DNA of 64,000 nucleotides from Aquisalimonas sp. Lineage in GTDB: Bacteria > Pseudomonadota > Gammaproteobacteria > Nitrococcales > Aquisalimonadaceae. Within the stretch, counting starts at the first letter, position 1. Every line of letters begins with the position of its first letter. Positions 18,588 to 26,537 of the stretch are shown here, one piece after another. Location of the stretch: positions 1 to 64,000 of the forward strand of contig SLBZ01000007.1 of NCBI GenBank assembly GCA_007126095.1, given 5' to 3'. A model generated the notes under the pieces. The model made no database searches. It was not told the DNA's origin and was given only the letters and a program-made list of their open reading frames with translations. Position numbers and translations under genes: made by a program.

Positions 18588-19550
18588 ATGTCCGAAACGG
18601 TGGGTTTCCTGCTGCGGCCGGCGCATTACCCGGAGGGCACGGCGTCTGTTTCGCTGCTGGAGACGCACTTCTCTTATGTCTTTCTCACGGACCGCTACGT
18701 CTACAAGCTGAAGAAGCCGCAGCGCTACTCGCTGGTGGATCTCTCCACCGCCGCGGCGCGCCGGGAAAACTGCCTGGAGGAAGTTCGCCTCAACCGCCGT
18801 CTCGCGCGGCACGTCTACCTGGGTGTTGTTGCCCTGACGCGCGGTGGGGATGGCGCGCTGGCGCTGGATGGGCCGGGCGAACCGGTGGACTACCTGGTCC
18901 GGATGCATCGGCTTGAGGCCGCCCTGTGTCTCGAGTGGCAGCTTCTGCACGGCGGCGCTGCCGCGTCGGAGCTGGATTGCGCGGCAGGGCGGCTGGCGGC
19001 GTTCTATGCGGAGAATGCGCCCACCGGCATGGTGGACCCTGCGGCCCGACGATTCAGGTTCCACAAGCAGGCCACCGAGCTCCGGGAGTTGCTGGGAGAC
19101 GGTGCTGCGGAGCCGCTCAGAGACACCCTTTGCCACTGGCTGGATCACCACCACCATGCCCTCGCTGGCCGCTGCGTGCGGGAGGTTCACGGCGATTTGC
19201 GTCCGGAACATATCTACCTGGGAGCGGATCCCTGCATGATCGACCGCCTCGAGTTCGAGCCCGGGCTGCGCCAGATGGACCCACTGGAGGAGCTGGCCTT
19301 TCTCGTGCTCGAGTGTGACCGGCTCGGCCAGCGCTGGGCCGGTGAGCGGTTCCGCGCGTACTACCTGGAGACCAGTGGCGATGAGCCTCCACTTGGCCTG
19401 TGTGCGTTCTACGAGGCTGCGCGCGCGCTGCTCTGGGCGCTGCTGGGTGCCCGCCATCTGGTGACCCAGCCGGACAAGGCCAGGCACTGGCGACAGCGCG
19501 CGCAGTGGTATCTGGACGCCGGGCTGCGTGCCGTGGGGCGGGGCGTCTAA
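18588..19550 (+). CDS. COG2187-type predicted aminoglycoside-phosphotransferase-like kinase
   Basis: 320 residues. N-terminus THFSYVFLTDRYVYKLKKPQRYSLVDLST (Lys of the kinase N-lobe), then EEVRLNRRLA, the catalytic-loop motif REVHGDLRPEHIYL, and MIDRLEFEPGLRQMDPLEELAFL (DFG-equivalent region). These are hallmarks of the COG2187 small-kinase group. The catalytic Asn is replaced by His (HGDLRPEH), seen in some family members. Substrate unknown. Convergent with the PRPP-synthetase-like gene; the two 3' ends overlap by 4 bases. Confidence 0.82.
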   Translation: MSETVGFLLRPAHYPEGTASVSLLETHFSYVFLTDRYVYKLKKPQRYSLVDLSTAAARRENCLEEVRLNRRLARHVYLGVVALTRGGDGALALDGPGEPVDYLVRMHRLEAALCLEWQLLHGGAAASELDCAAGRLAAFYAENAPTGMVDPAARRFRFHKQATELRELLGDGAAEPLRDTLCHWLDHHHHALAGRCVREVHGDLRPEHIYLGADPCMIDRLEFEPGLRQMDPLEELAFLVLECDRLGQRWAGERFRAYYLETSGDEPPLGLCAFYEAARALLWALLGARHLVTQPDKARHWRQRAQWYLDAGLRAVGRGV

Positions 19551-20512
19551 CCCGCCGGTTCGGCGATCTCCGCCACGAACACCGGCTCCACGGCGACCAC
19601 GCGGACGTGCTCCCGCTCGGCCACCCGGGGCGCCACCGGTACGCTGCTGGTGATGATCAGTGCATCCAGGCCCGGGTGATCCAGGAGCGCGTCAGAGCCT
19701 GCGCTGAACAGGCCATGCGCCGCACAGACGATCACACCGGTCGCCCCCCGGGCGCGGCAGGCGTCCACGGCGCGGGCCATGGTGCCGCCACTGACGATCA
19801 TGTCATCGACAATCACCGCGACGCGCCCGTTGACGTCACCGACAACCGCGTCTCCGGAGACGACGCCCTCGCTGCGTCGTTTCTCCAGGAAGACCATGCC
19901 CACATCCTCGCCGGTGCGTTCCGCAAGGATGTCCCGCCAGTGATCGGCCCGCTTCGCGCCGCCGGCATCCGGTGACACCACCGCCAGGGGGCGGTTGCCC
20001 GCTGCATTGCAGGCTGCGTCCGCGAGCAGCAGGGCGGACGAGAGGTGGGTGGTGGCGCACCGGAACGCGTTCTCCAGGGCCGCGATGTTGTGCGCTTCCA
20101 GGGTGACGAGGCGGTCGGTGCCCATGGCCTCGAACAGTTGGGCCAGGTAGCGGAACGTCAGCGGGTCGCGCGGCTTGGTGCGGCGGTCCTTGCGGGCGTA
20201 GGGCAGGTAGGGAGCAACGGCCGTCACGCGGCGTGCCCCCTGGTCACGAACCGTGGCGATGAAAAACAGCAGCCTGGCCAGCTTGTCGTTGACGGTGAGC
20301 TGCGCGTCACCGGCCAGGGAATGCACCACGTAGACGTCCCGGTCGCGCACGGAGACCAGCGGGCGCAGCTTGTACTCTCCATCCTCGAAGACCCGTTCCT
20401 CGCAGGGCGCAAACTCCACACCGGCGTTGTCGGCCAGCGCGCTGCGCCAACCGGCGTCGTCACGGGCGAGCACGAAGACCTGCGGCGTGTCAGCGTCGGC
20501 GTTGTGCTCCAT
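19547..20512 (-). CDS. Ribose-phosphate pyrophosphokinase-like protein (divergent Prs paralogue)
   Basis: 321 residues from ATG 20512. Prs fold features: CEERVFEDGEYKLRPLVSVRDRDVYVV, the catalytic/ATP loop YLPYARKDRRTKPRDPLTFRYLAQL, VVSPDAGGAKRA and the PRPP-binding loop VIVDDMIVSGGTM. Several positions differ from housekeeping Prs, so this is probably a specialised paralogue. It is divergent from a COG1926-type phosphoribosyltransferase with about 77 bases between the starts, which suggests a shared PRPP-linked pathway. Confidence 0.85.
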   Translation of the reverse strand: MEHNADADTPQVFVLARDDAGWRSALADNAGVEFAPCEERVFEDGEYKLRPLVSVRDRDVYVVHSLAGDAQLTVNDKLARLLFFIATVRDQGARRVTAVAPYLPYARKDRRTKPRDPLTFRYLAQLFEAMGTDRLVTLEAHNIAALENAFRCATTHLSSALLLADAACNAAGNRPLAVVSPDAGGAKRADHWRDILAERTGEDVGMVFLEKRRSEGVVSGDAVVGDVNGRVAVIVDDMIVSGGTMARAVDACRARGATGVIVCAAHGLFSAGSDALLDHPGLDALIITSSVPVAPRVAEREHVRVVAVEPVFVAEIAEPAG

Positions 20513-20589
20513 CGGCGGTGGTCTCTCGCAGAGGCGTATTCTCAAAGATTAGCCATACTCAGGGTGCCGGCAAGGTTGGGTATGTAGCC

Positions 20590-21258
20590 ATGTTCCGTGA
20601 CCGTATCGATGCAGCTAGACAGCTGGCTGAAAGGCTTCGCGCCCTGGCGCCCGAGCGACCACTGATTCTCGGGGTGCCGCGCGGTGGCGTGCCCATGGCG
20701 AGCGTGATTGCGCGGACGCTTGGCGGCGATCTGGACGTGGTACTGGTGCGGAAGATCCCCGCTCCGCGTAATCCGGAGTACGCCATCGGTGCCGTGAACG
20801 AGGACGGCGAAGTGTCGGCGTCACCGCACACCATTGCCCACTACGGCGATCAATATGTGCAGCGCGCGGCCCGGCAGGAGGCGGAGATGCTTCGCCATCG
20901 GCGGGCGCAGTACACGCCGGCGCGGCCGCCTCTGGACCCGGCCGGGCGGGTCGTGGTCGTGGTCGACGATGGCAGCGCCACCGGGGCAACCATCAAGGCG
21001 GCACTGAAGATCGTGCGGCAGCGTCAGCCGGCCCGGCTGGTGGTAGCGCTGGGTGCCGCGCCGCCCGACGTTGTCCGCGCCCTGAAGGCGCTCGCCGATG
21101 AGGTGCATTGCGTGATCGTGACGCCGGACTTCGGCGCCGTGGGCCAGTTTTATGCCGATTTTCGGCAGGTCAGTGACGATGAGGTCATCGCGCTCCTTCG
21201 CGATTCCGTTCAGGCTTCGCGAGAGGAGGGCGGTGGCAGGCAGGAAGGCGCCGAGTGA
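20590..21258 (+). CDS. Predicted phosphoribosyltransferase (COG1926)
   Basis: 222 residues from ATG 20590. It has LILGVPRGGVPMASVIARTLG, VVLVRKIPAPRNPEYAIGAVNEDGE, and the PRPP loop VVVVDDGSATGATIKAAL. The acceptor base or compound is unknown. It is transcribed divergently from the PRPP-synthetase-like gene and ends before a strong bidirectional hairpin. Confidence 0.88.
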   Translation: MFRDRIDAARQLAERLRALAPERPLILGVPRGGVPMASVIARTLGGDLDVVLVRKIPAPRNPEYAIGAVNEDGEVSASPHTIAHYGDQYVQRAARQEAEMLRHRRAQYTPARPPLDPAGRVVVVVDDGSATGATIKAALKIVRQRQPARLVVALGAAPPDVVRALKALADEVHCVIVTPDFGAVGQFYADFRQVSDDEVIALLRDSVQASREEGGGRQEGAE

Positions 21259-21278
21259 TGCGCTGCCGCATCGGAGCG

Positions 21279-21308
21279 CGGCCGCACTGCCCCGTGGCAG
21301 TGCGGCCG
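21279..21308. terminator. Bidirectional hairpin between convergent genes
   Basis: A 13-bp perfect stem (CGGCCGCACTGCC / GGCAGTGCGGCCG) with a 4-base CCGT loop, between the convergent phosphoribosyltransferase and PQQ-dehydrogenase genes. No long T-run follows, but stability and position fit a terminator for both. Confidence 0.65.
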
Positions 21309-21316
21309 GGTGGTGA

Positions 21317-22597
21317 TTACTCGGGAATGATCCGGTAGATCTCGCCTTCGTCACGGGCGACGTACAGATTGCCGTCCGGCCCCTGTACCACGGACCGGAA
21401 GCGGCCCGCGGGGACAGGCAGATCCATTGTTGTGACCTCTACCGAAAGGGCGTCATCCGCGATGTCGAGGACGTCGACCCGGTGCCCCTCGGCCGTGTCG
21501 CCGAACCCGATGCCGAGGAAGCCAACAGCCAGGCGGCCGTCCCAGTCCTTCCACTGAGAGCCGGTCAGAAACACGGCGGACGACATGCCCTGGGACAGGC
21601 CGTCGTTGTCCCAGGCCGGCTGGATGGCGTCGGGGAAACGCTCCAGGTCCGTCATGGGCATGAAGGCCCTCCGCTCTTCCGGGTCCATACCCTCCATCTG
21701 GTTGGGCATGTAGCCGCAGTAGTCATCGGGGCAATCGCCACGGTCCCCCACATTGGGCCGCGGATCCCAGCCTGCGTTGCCACCGGCCGTCAGCGCCTTC
21801 ACCTCATCGGAGTGCCAGGGCCCGTGCTCGGCGACGAACGCCTCGTGCGTGTCCGGGTGGAAGGCGATTCCCTGCACGTTGCGGTGACCGTAGGTGAAGA
21901 TGCGTGGATCGAAATCGCCGCCCTCGTTGTTGTCGGGCGCCGCCTCGCCGTCGCGGTCGACGCGCAGAACCTTGCCGCCGAGACTGGTGGGGTCCTGCGG
22001 GATCTCGCCATTGTGGTTGTCGCCAGTGGTCACGTACACGTGGCCATCGCCCGGGTTGAAGCGGATGCGCCCGCCGTTGTGGGCCCCGGCGTCACCGAAC
22101 GGGTGGTCGCTGTCCTCCTGCTTGTAGGGAATGTCTTCGATGATGTCGACCCGGTCCGATACATCAGTGAAGTCGTCGTTGACCGTCAGCCGGATCACGC
22201 GGTTGGTGTGGGGCGTCTCGAGGTTCGATGCCGAATAGACATAGACGAAACGGTTCTCTTCAAACTCCGGGTCGATGGTGACACCGTTCATGCCTGCCTG
22301 ACCGTAGCAGAATAGGTCGTCCGCGGTCGTCGAGTAGCCTTCCGTATCTTCCATGCCGAGCAGCGCGTTCACGTCGCCGGAGGGAAGGCGCACCGAGAGG
22401 CCGCTGCATTTCTCCGTGAAGAACATGGTTTCGTCGGGCAGAAAGGCCATGTCCCAAGGGTCTGACAGATCGGACAGTACGGTCTCGTAGCTCAGGCTCG
22501 GGATGTCGGCCTCCGAGTCTTCGGCCATGGCCACACCGTGGATCATGGCAGACGCCACAAAGGCCCCCAGCGACACTGTGGTGATATGTCGAATCAT
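21317..22597 (-). CDS. PQQ-dependent sugar (glucose/sorbosone-type) dehydrogenase
   Basis: Periplasmic beta-propeller dehydrogenase. 426 residues with a signal peptide (MIRHITTVSLGAFVASAMIHGVAMA). GSDH-family signatures include LSDPWDMAFLPDETMFFTEK, GQAGMNGVTIDPEFEENRFVYVY, GDAGAHNGGRIRFNPGDGHVYVTTGDNHNG, YGHRNVQGIAFHP and EHGPWHSDEV. Substrate is not predictable. A small c-type cytochrome gene lies upstream on the same strand and is a likely electron acceptor. Confidence 0.88.
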   Translation of the reverse strand: MIRHITTVSLGAFVASAMIHGVAMAEDSEADIPSLSYETVLSDLSDPWDMAFLPDETMFFTEKCSGLSVRLPSGDVNALLGMEDTEGYSTTADDLFCYGQAGMNGVTIDPEFEENRFVYVYSASNLETPHTNRVIRLTVNDDFTDVSDRVDIIEDIPYKQEDSDHPFGDAGAHNGGRIRFNPGDGHVYVTTGDNHNGEIPQDPTSLGGKVLRVDRDGEAAPDNNEGGDFDPRIFTYGHRNVQGIAFHPDTHEAFVAEHGPWHSDEVKALTAGGNAGWDPRPNVGDRGDCPDDYCGYMPNQMEGMDPEERRAFMPMTDLERFPDAIQPAWDNDGLSQGMSSAVFLTGSQWKDWDGRLAVGFLGIGFGDTAEGHRVDVLDIADDALSVEVTTMDLPVPAGRFRSVVQGPDGNLYVARDEGEIYRIIPE

Positions 22598-22649
22598 GGA
22601 TACTCTCCTCCAAGAGTTGGACTTCTTGTTGTCGTGCGACTTTCACTGA

Positions 22650-22673
22650 CCACCCCAACAGCAGTCGGGGTGG
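22650..22673. other. Imperfect GC hairpin between cytochrome c and PQQ-dehydrogenase genes
   Basis: CCACCCC and GGGGTGG form a 7-bp stem around a 10-base loop, within the 132-base spacer between the two co-directional genes. It could attenuate read-through; function unproven. Confidence 0.3.
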
Positions 22674-22729
22674 GGTTGCGCGCGTAAGGCCATCCGTGCC
22701 AACGGTTCCCGTCTTTCTCATCTTGTTTG

Positions 22730-23047
22730 TTACTGAAACTCCTCGGAAATATAGGCCGACAGGTTGGCGATCTCATCGTCGGACAGTTCAGCGGCGTGGG
22801 GCGCCATCAAGCCGGTGTTCGACCCGACGCGTTCGCCGGCGCGGTACTGTTCAAGGCGCTCGACGATGTAGTCCGCGCTGCGTCCGGTCAGGGCGGGGAA
22901 ACTCGCCATGCCCCGCCCGGCGCTACCGTGGCAACTGACGCACGACTCCGCGTAAAGCGTTTCTCCCGCCGCGACATCGTCAGCCTGTGCCGGCACCACA
23001 CCCAGTGCGAGGACTGTCCCGATCATGAGAAAAAGCTGTCTGTGCAT
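22730..23047 (-). CDS. Small periplasmic cytochrome c
   Basis: 105 residues from ATG 23047 with a signal peptide (MHRQLFLMIGTVLALGVVPAQA). Single haem site CVSCHGSAGRGMASFPALTGRSADYI, axial Met in GLMAPHAAELSDDEIANLSAYI. It is of the class I monohaem type. It sits upstream of the PQQ-type dehydrogenase and probably carries its electrons. It is divergent from the zinc-uptake operon. Confidence 0.9.
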   Translation of the reverse strand: MHRQLFLMIGTVLALGVVPAQADDVAAGETLYAESCVSCHGSAGRGMASFPALTGRSADYIVERLEQYRAGERVGSNTGLMAPHAAELSDDEIANLSAYISEEFQ

Positions 23048-23219
23048 TAAGGGCTCCACCCGGTGAACGTTGTGACAATTATAGTTGGCCCTGGACAACC
23101 ACTTGCGCGGCGGTCCGGGGGCGTTCTCCGTTTTAAAGTAGTTGATATTCGGGTGGATTCATTGCTGCGCTGCGGAACCGACTGCGCGTGGCCAGATCCC
23201 TTCCGGAGGTGCAGTGCAG

Positions 23220-23250
23220 TTGTATCCGTAATAAAGAACGTTATAACATT
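23220..23250 (+). promoter_or_regulatory. Promoter with Zur-like operator of the zinc-uptake operon
   Basis: The promoter reads TTGTAT (23220) - 16 bases - TATAAC (23242). A near-perfect palindrome AACGTTATAACATT (23237-23250) covers the -10 element and closely resembles the core of the known gammaproteobacterial Zur box (GTTATA...TATAAC type). Repression by zinc-bound Zur is therefore expected for the genes that follow. Confidence 0.65.
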
Positions 23251-23267
23251 GCGTCTTTGGAGGTGGC

Positions 23268-23387
23268 ATGTCTGGAAAAGACGATCCGCAGCAGATGGTC
23301 CTCGGGTTGCCGGCCCTGGTCCGGCTGCTCTGCATTCTGCCATTGGTCGCGGTGTTGTGGTGTGGCGTGTACTGGGCGATGGGCTAG
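23268..23387 (+). CDS. 39-residue single-span membrane microprotein heading the znu operon
   Basis: Begins ATG TCT GGA AAA GAC and ends TAG at 23387. GGAGG lies 5 bases upstream. The peptide is charged at its N-terminus (MSGKDDPQQM) and has one hydrophobic helix (LVRLLCILPLVAVLWCGVYW). The znuC ATG begins 3 bases after the stop, so it is the first gene of the operon behind the Zur-like box. I do not know a named family. A role with the ZnuB permease or in zinc stress is inference. Confidence 0.65.
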   Translation: MSGKDDPQQMVLGLPALVRLLCILPLVAVLWCGVYWAMG

Positions 23388-23390
23388 GTA

Positions 23391-24131
23391 ATGGCTGCGA
23401 TTCAGTTACAGGACCTGACCGTGTGTTACCACCGTCACCCGGCGGTGCATCACGTCAGTGGGCGCTTCGAAGCGGGCTCGCTGACTGCCGTCGTGGGCCC
23501 GAACGGCGCGGGCAAGACAACACTGCTCAAGGCTGTTGCCGGCCTGATGCGTCCGGAGTCGGGGCGGGTCGACCGGTCTGGTTCCCGAGATCGGGTCGCA
23601 TACCTGCCGCAGCAGGCGGAGATCGACCGCACGTTTCCGGTACGCGTCCAGGAGATGGTGGAGCTGGGCCTCTGGCAGCGCCTGGGTGCCTTCGGCGGTG
23701 TGACAGTCGGGCAGCGGCGGCGTGCCGCCGGCGCCCTGGCCGCCGTGGGGCTGACGGGTTTCGAGCGGCGATCCATTGCGTCGCTGTCGGCGGGCCAGTT
23801 CCAGCGCGTGCTGTTCGCGCGCCTGCTTCTGCAGGACGCGTCCGTACTGCTGCTGGACGAACCCTTCAACGCCATCGACGCCTGCACCACCGCCGACCTG
23901 CTCCGGGTCGTCGCACGCTGGCACGGGGAAGGACGGACCGTGATCGCCGTACTCCACGATCTCGATCAGGTGCGGGCGCATTTTCCCCGGACACTCCTCA
24001 TGGCGCGCACCACGGTGGACTGGGGCGCCACCGAGCAAGTGTTGCGCGCCGAGAACCTGTTCCGCGCGCGGCAGATGGCCGAGGCCTGGGATGATACCGC
24101 CGTCCGGTGCGACAGGGAGCCCGCGGCGTGA
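23391..24131 (+). CDS. znuC: Zinc ABC transporter ATP-binding protein
   Basis: 246 residues. Walker A is GPNGAGKTT, Q-loop YLPQQAEI, ABC signature SLSAGQFQR, Walker B VLLLDEPF and H-loop VLHDLDQ. Metal-type (Zn/Mn) ABC ATPase. It precedes permease and His-rich binding-protein genes; the operon has a Zur-like operator, which favours zinc over manganese. Confidence 0.9.
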   Translation: MAAIQLQDLTVCYHRHPAVHHVSGRFEAGSLTAVVGPNGAGKTTLLKAVAGLMRPESGRVDRSGSRDRVAYLPQQAEIDRTFPVRVQEMVELGLWQRLGAFGGVTVGQRRRAAGALAAVGLTGFERRSIASLSAGQFQRVLFARLLLQDASVLLLDEPFNAIDACTTADLLRVVARWHGEGRTVIAVLHDLDQVRAHFPRTLLMARTTVDWGATEQVLRAENLFRARQMAEAWDDTAVRCDREPAA

Positions 24132-24997
24132 TGATGGAGCTGCTGTTCCTGCCGTTCGGCGAGTTCGGCTTCATGGCCCGCGCGCTGGTCGCCTGCATGG
24201 CTGTCGGGCTTGGTGCGGCCCCGATGGGCGTGCTGCTGGTGCTGCGCCGGATGAGTCTGGTGGGTGACGCCATGGCGCATGCCGTTCTGCCAGGCGTGGC
24301 CATCGGGTTTCTGCTCGCGGGCTTCTCGGTGATGGCAATGACCGCCGGCGGTCTGGTCGCCGGGCTACTGGTGGCGCTGCTTGCCGGCGGTGTACACCGT
24401 CTCACCGGCCAGCGCGAGGACGCGAGCTTCGCCGCCTTCTACCTGATCGCCATGGCCGTGGGTGTGCTGCTCATATCGGTGCGAGGCTCCAGCACGGATC
24501 TCGTCCACGTCCTGTTCGGCAACCTGCTGGCGGTGGACGACGCAGCGCTTCTGCTCGTGGCCACAGTGGCCACCGGCACCGTTGTTGCACTGGCACTGTT
24601 CTTCCGCGCCCTGGTCACCGAGTCCCTGGATCCGGAGTACCTCAGGGCCTGTGGCAGCCCCGGCGGCCTGTACCACGGACTGTTTCTCGGCCTTGTCGTC
24701 ATCAATCTGGTTGCCGGCTTTCACGCCCTGGGCACGCTCATGGCCGTGGGGCTGATGATGCTGCCGGCGGCGGCTGCCCGTTACTGGGCCGACACCGTGG
24801 CCGGGCTGATGGCGGTGGCCGTTGGTCTGGCGCTGACCAGCGCCTGGGTCGGGCTGCTGCTCTCTTACCACCTGGGTGCGGCGTCCGGGCCGGCGGTGGT
24901 GCTGGTGGCCGGGCTCTGCTACGCCGTCTCCGTGCTGCTCGGGCATCACGGCGGCCTCATCACGCGACTGCGACTGCGTCGCCATCTGGAAGCCTGA
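24131..24997 (+). CDS. znuB: Zinc ABC transporter permease
   Basis: ABC-3 family metal permease of about 288 residues with seven to eight hydrophobic spans. Characteristic segments are RRMSLVGDAMAHAVLPGVAIGF, RGSSTDLVHVLFGNLLAVDD and LGTLMAVGLMMLPAAAARYWAD. Start codons GTG 24128, ATG 24131 and ATG 24134 are all possible; each overlaps or abuts the znuC stop. Confidence 0.9.
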   Translation: MMELLFLPFGEFGFMARALVACMAVGLGAAPMGVLLVLRRMSLVGDAMAHAVLPGVAIGFLLAGFSVMAMTAGGLVAGLLVALLAGGVHRLTGQREDASFAAFYLIAMAVGVLLISVRGSSTDLVHVLFGNLLAVDDAALLLVATVATGTVVALALFFRALVTESLDPEYLRACGSPGGLYHGLFLGLVVINLVAGFHALGTLMAVGLMMLPAAAARYWADTVAGLMAVAVGLALTSAWVGLLLSYHLGAASGPAVVLVAGLCYAVSVLLGHHGGLITRLRLRRHLEA

Positions 24998-24999
24998 TC

Positions 25000-25914
25000 A
25001 TGCGACTGTCGATGCTGTTCCTGCTGCTCTTCGTGAGCGCCCCTCTCTCCGCCGACAAGGTCCAGGTGGTGGCGAGCTTTACCGTCATCGCGGACATGAC
25101 CCGCGAGGTGGCCGGCGAGCACGCTACGGTCACCTCGCTCGTCGGGCCGGACGGTGACAGCCACGCCTTCGAACCCGCTCCCGAGCATGCACGGCGGATT
25201 GCCCGGGCGGACCTCGTGGTGCGTAACGGCCTGGGGTTCGAAGGGTGGATGGATCGGTTGCTGGAAGCGGCCGGTGGGTCCGCACATGTCGTGACCGCCT
25301 CCCGCGGCGTGGACGCCATCGAGGCGGGCGATCACGCCCATGATCACCACCACGGCGAGGGTCACGGTCACGGCCACGCCGACCCCCACGCCTGGCTGGA
25401 CGTCCGGCGGGCCAGCACTTACGTGCGCAACATCCGCGATGGCCTGAAGGCCGTGGACCCCGACCACGCCCAGATCTACGCCGAACGGGCGGAGGCCTAT
25501 CTGCAGGAGCTCCAGGCCCTGGACAGCCACATTCGTGACACCATCACGGCGATCCCCGGGGAACGGCGGCGCATCCTCACCAGCCACGCCGCCTTCGGCT
25601 ATTTCGAGGACGCCTATGGCGTGACGTTCCTGTCCCCGCGCGGCCTCAGCACGGAGGCCGAGCCGTCGGCGGCCGACGTGGCGGAGCTGGTGCGGGCGGT
25701 GCGGGCACAACGTGTGGCTGCACTGCTGCCGGATAACCTCACCGACGCCAGGCTGCTGCATCGCATCGCGGAGGAGGGCGACATGGCCGTCGGCCCGACC
25801 CTTTACTCTGACGCTCTTTCGCCCGGTGACGGCCCGGCACCCACGTACCTGCGGATGATGGGGTACAACGCCGAAGTCATTGCCGAAGCGCTGGCCGCGA
25901 ACGACCGCGACTAG
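25000..25914 (+). CDS. znuA: Zinc ABC transporter periplasmic binding protein
   Basis: 304 residues with a signal peptide (MRLSMLFLLLFVSAPLSA). Cluster A-I solute-binding protein: FTVIADMTREVAGEHATVTSLVGPDGDSHAFEPAPEHARRI with a metal-ligand His, a His-rich loop (HAHDHHHGEGHGHGHADPHAW) typical of ZnuA rather than Mn-binding proteins, TSHAAFGYFEDAYGV, and YSDALSPGDGPAPTYLRMMGYN. It is the last gene of the operon. Confidence 0.92.
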   Translation: MRLSMLFLLLFVSAPLSADKVQVVASFTVIADMTREVAGEHATVTSLVGPDGDSHAFEPAPEHARRIARADLVVRNGLGFEGWMDRLLEAAGGSAHVVTASRGVDAIEAGDHAHDHHHGEGHGHGHADPHAWLDVRRASTYVRNIRDGLKAVDPDHAQIYAERAEAYLQELQALDSHIRDTITAIPGERRRILTSHAAFGYFEDAYGVTFLSPRGLSTEAEPSAADVAELVRAVRAQRVAALLPDNLTDARLLHRIAEEGDMAVGPTLYSDALSPGDGPAPTYLRMMGYNAEVIAEALAANDRD

Positions 25915-26032
25915 CCTGCTTCACCATGTGTCGGCTGAGTGCTTGACGTCGCCGCGTTGATGATACGGTATCCCGTACCCGTCACAGCCTGGTGCCCCGT
26001 GGCGCCAGCATCAGCGAGTGGTGAGTGTCAGC

Positions 26033-26500
26033 ATGCAGACAGAATCCGTGTGGGACTACCCGAGGCCGCCACGTGTGGAGCCGGTCGAAATGCGGCTCCA
26101 GGTGATCCATGACGGGGAAACCCTCGCGGATGCAGCAGGCGGGTTTCGCGTGCTGGAGACGTCCCACCCACCCTGTTATTACCTGCCCCCCGACAGCGTC
26201 CGTTGGGACCGGCTGGTGGCGAGCGAGACCCGCACCTTTTGCGAGTTCAAGGGCCGCGCCCGCTACTGGCACCTCAGCGCGCCTTCCGGGACCGTCACGG
26301 ATGTCTGCTGGGCCTACGACAACCCGGTGGCATCCCACGCCGACATCGCGGGCTACGTCTCTTTCTACGCCGGGCGAGTCGACGCGTGCCTGGTTGGCGA
26401 GGAGCGTGTTCAGGCCCAGGCCGGAAGCTTCTACGGCGGTTGGATTACCAGCAACATCCGCGGCCCGTTCAAGGGAGAGCCGGGCACCGAGGGGTGGTAG
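26033..26500 (+). CDS. DUF427 domain protein
   Basis: About 155 residues from ATG 26033 (GTG 26018 is possible). DUF427 signatures: YYLPPDSVRWDRLVASETRTFCEFKGRARYW, then AYDNPVASHADIAGYVSFYAGRVD, with a conserved C-terminal YGGWITSNIRGPFKG. The family is widespread with no established biochemical role. It stands alone between znuA and a convergent peptidase-like gene. Confidence 0.85.
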   Translation: MQTESVWDYPRPPRVEPVEMRLQVIHDGETLADAAGGFRVLETSHPPCYYLPPDSVRWDRLVASETRTFCEFKGRARYWHLSAPSGTVTDVCWAYDNPVASHADIAGYVSFYAGRVDACLVGEERVQAQAGSFYGGWITSNIRGPFKGEPGTEGW

Positions 26501-26537
26501 AGCCCTTATAGGGGCTTCGGCGGATGTGCCCGGTGCG

